Source: Methylomarinum sp. (GTDB lineage Bacteria > Pseudomonadota > Gammaproteobacteria > Methylococcales > Methylomonadaceae). From it: a DNA stretch of 5,392 bases. Below the pieces are notes generated by a model. The model saw only the letters and a program-made list of their open reading frames with translations, made no database searches and was not told where the DNA came from. Shown in pieces: positions 5,221 to 5,392 of this stretch; the stretch's first letter is position 1, and every line of letters begins with the position of its first letter. The DNA lies in the NCBI GenBank assembly GCA_013139755.1, contig WTAG01000557.1, positions 1 through 5,392 on the forward strand. Reading direction: 5' to 3'. The position numbers and the translations under genes were made by a program.

Positions 5221-5261
5221 GCAGAATGCTTTCACAGTCTCTATCGCTCCGTTACCCTGAC
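5213..5261 (-). repeat. Copy 2 of an inverted short repeat
   Basis: Read on the minus strand from 5261, GTCAGGGT is followed after six bases by GCGATAGAGACTGTGAAAGC and onward to 5213, matching copy 1 at 4762-4843. It starts three bases after the stop codon of the right-hand gene and faces inward. The pair brackets the REP and foldback cluster. Confidence 0.6.
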
Positions 5262-5263
5262 TT

Positions 5264-5392
5264 TCAGCGTAGATTTTGAGCGCTTTTTTCTGTTGATAGT
5301 AAGGTAATATCATTTTCAAAAGGCTGTAAACTCAGCAGATAGGCAATAATGGCATTAATATCGGCTTGTGAAGGCGGAGAATTGTCAGCATT
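5264..5392 (-). CDS. C-terminal end of a probable cytochrome c-like protein (cut by right edge)
   Basis: The frame is open from the right edge to a TGA at 5266-5264, giving 42 residues beginning NADNSPPSQADINAIIAYLL. The text SQADINAIIAYLLSLQ resembles the C-terminal helix of class I cytochromes c, which packs against the N-terminal helix around the heme. The heme-binding CXXCH and the axial methionine are outside the window, so the call rests on one helix only. A charged tail of about 19 residues follows. The gene points toward the RTX gene on the same strand, but 1.3 kb of repeats and AT-rich DNA separate them, so co-transcription is unlikely. Confidence 0.5.
   Translation of the reverse strand, partial: NADNSPPSQADINAIIAYLLSLQPFENDITLLSTEKSAQNLR

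Noticed and set aside
4640..5261. CRISPR array suspected from the dense hairpins.
   Set aside because: There are no equally spaced direct repeats with unique spacers; the palindromes differ from one another and lie in inverted orientation.

Overview
The window looks like part of a fairly AT-rich proteobacterial chromosome, most likely an aquatic gammaproteobacterium. This rests on a PrtD-type type I secretion exporter, a large RTX protein, and REP-like and other small palindromic intergenic repeats of the sort common in that class. No marker gene is present, so the taxonomic call is an inference.

Layout, left to right. Positions 1-1084 (minus) carry the first 361 residues of a PrtD/LapB-like ABC exporter whose nucleotide-binding domain runs off the left edge. 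Positions 1085-1195 hold two strong perfect palindromes in tandem; the one nearer the exporter has a T-rich tail on the minus strand. Positions 1196-3940 (minus) encode a 914-residue cysteine-free RTX protein. Its N-terminal half is three tandem 155-residue modules with EF-hand/dockerin-like loops and a strongly conserved HGDDE...ETGFHLVQNDG motif. Its C-terminal half is about 35 RTX nonapeptides, which include a 54-residue higher-order repeat, followed by a short C-terminal secretion region. Positions 3941-4640 are a very AT-rich non-coding stretch holding the ribosome binding site, leader and a candidate CRP-type promoter of the RTX gene. Positions 4640-5261 are a cluster of small dispersed repeats: a degenerate palindrome, a clear REP-type hairpin, a foldback made of two inverted related units, and a pair of inverted short repeats bracketing most of it. 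Positions 5264-5392 (minus) are the last 42 codons of a gene entering from the right, probably a class I cytochrome c-like protein.

Working model: the RTX gene and the exporter gene form one minus-strand transcription unit, substrate first and transporter second. The intervening hairpins would lower transporter expression relative to the abundant substrate. The periplasmic adaptor (PrtE/HlyD type) would be expected beyond the left edge. The RTX protein has no recognisable catalytic domain, so it may be a structural, calcium-binding or adhesive surface protein; its exact role is unknown. The most unusual points are the triplicated N-terminal module, the strict alternation of canonical and degenerate nonapeptides in the beta-roll, and a promoter candidate in which a CRP-like site lies at about -41.5 from a TAGAAT -10 box.
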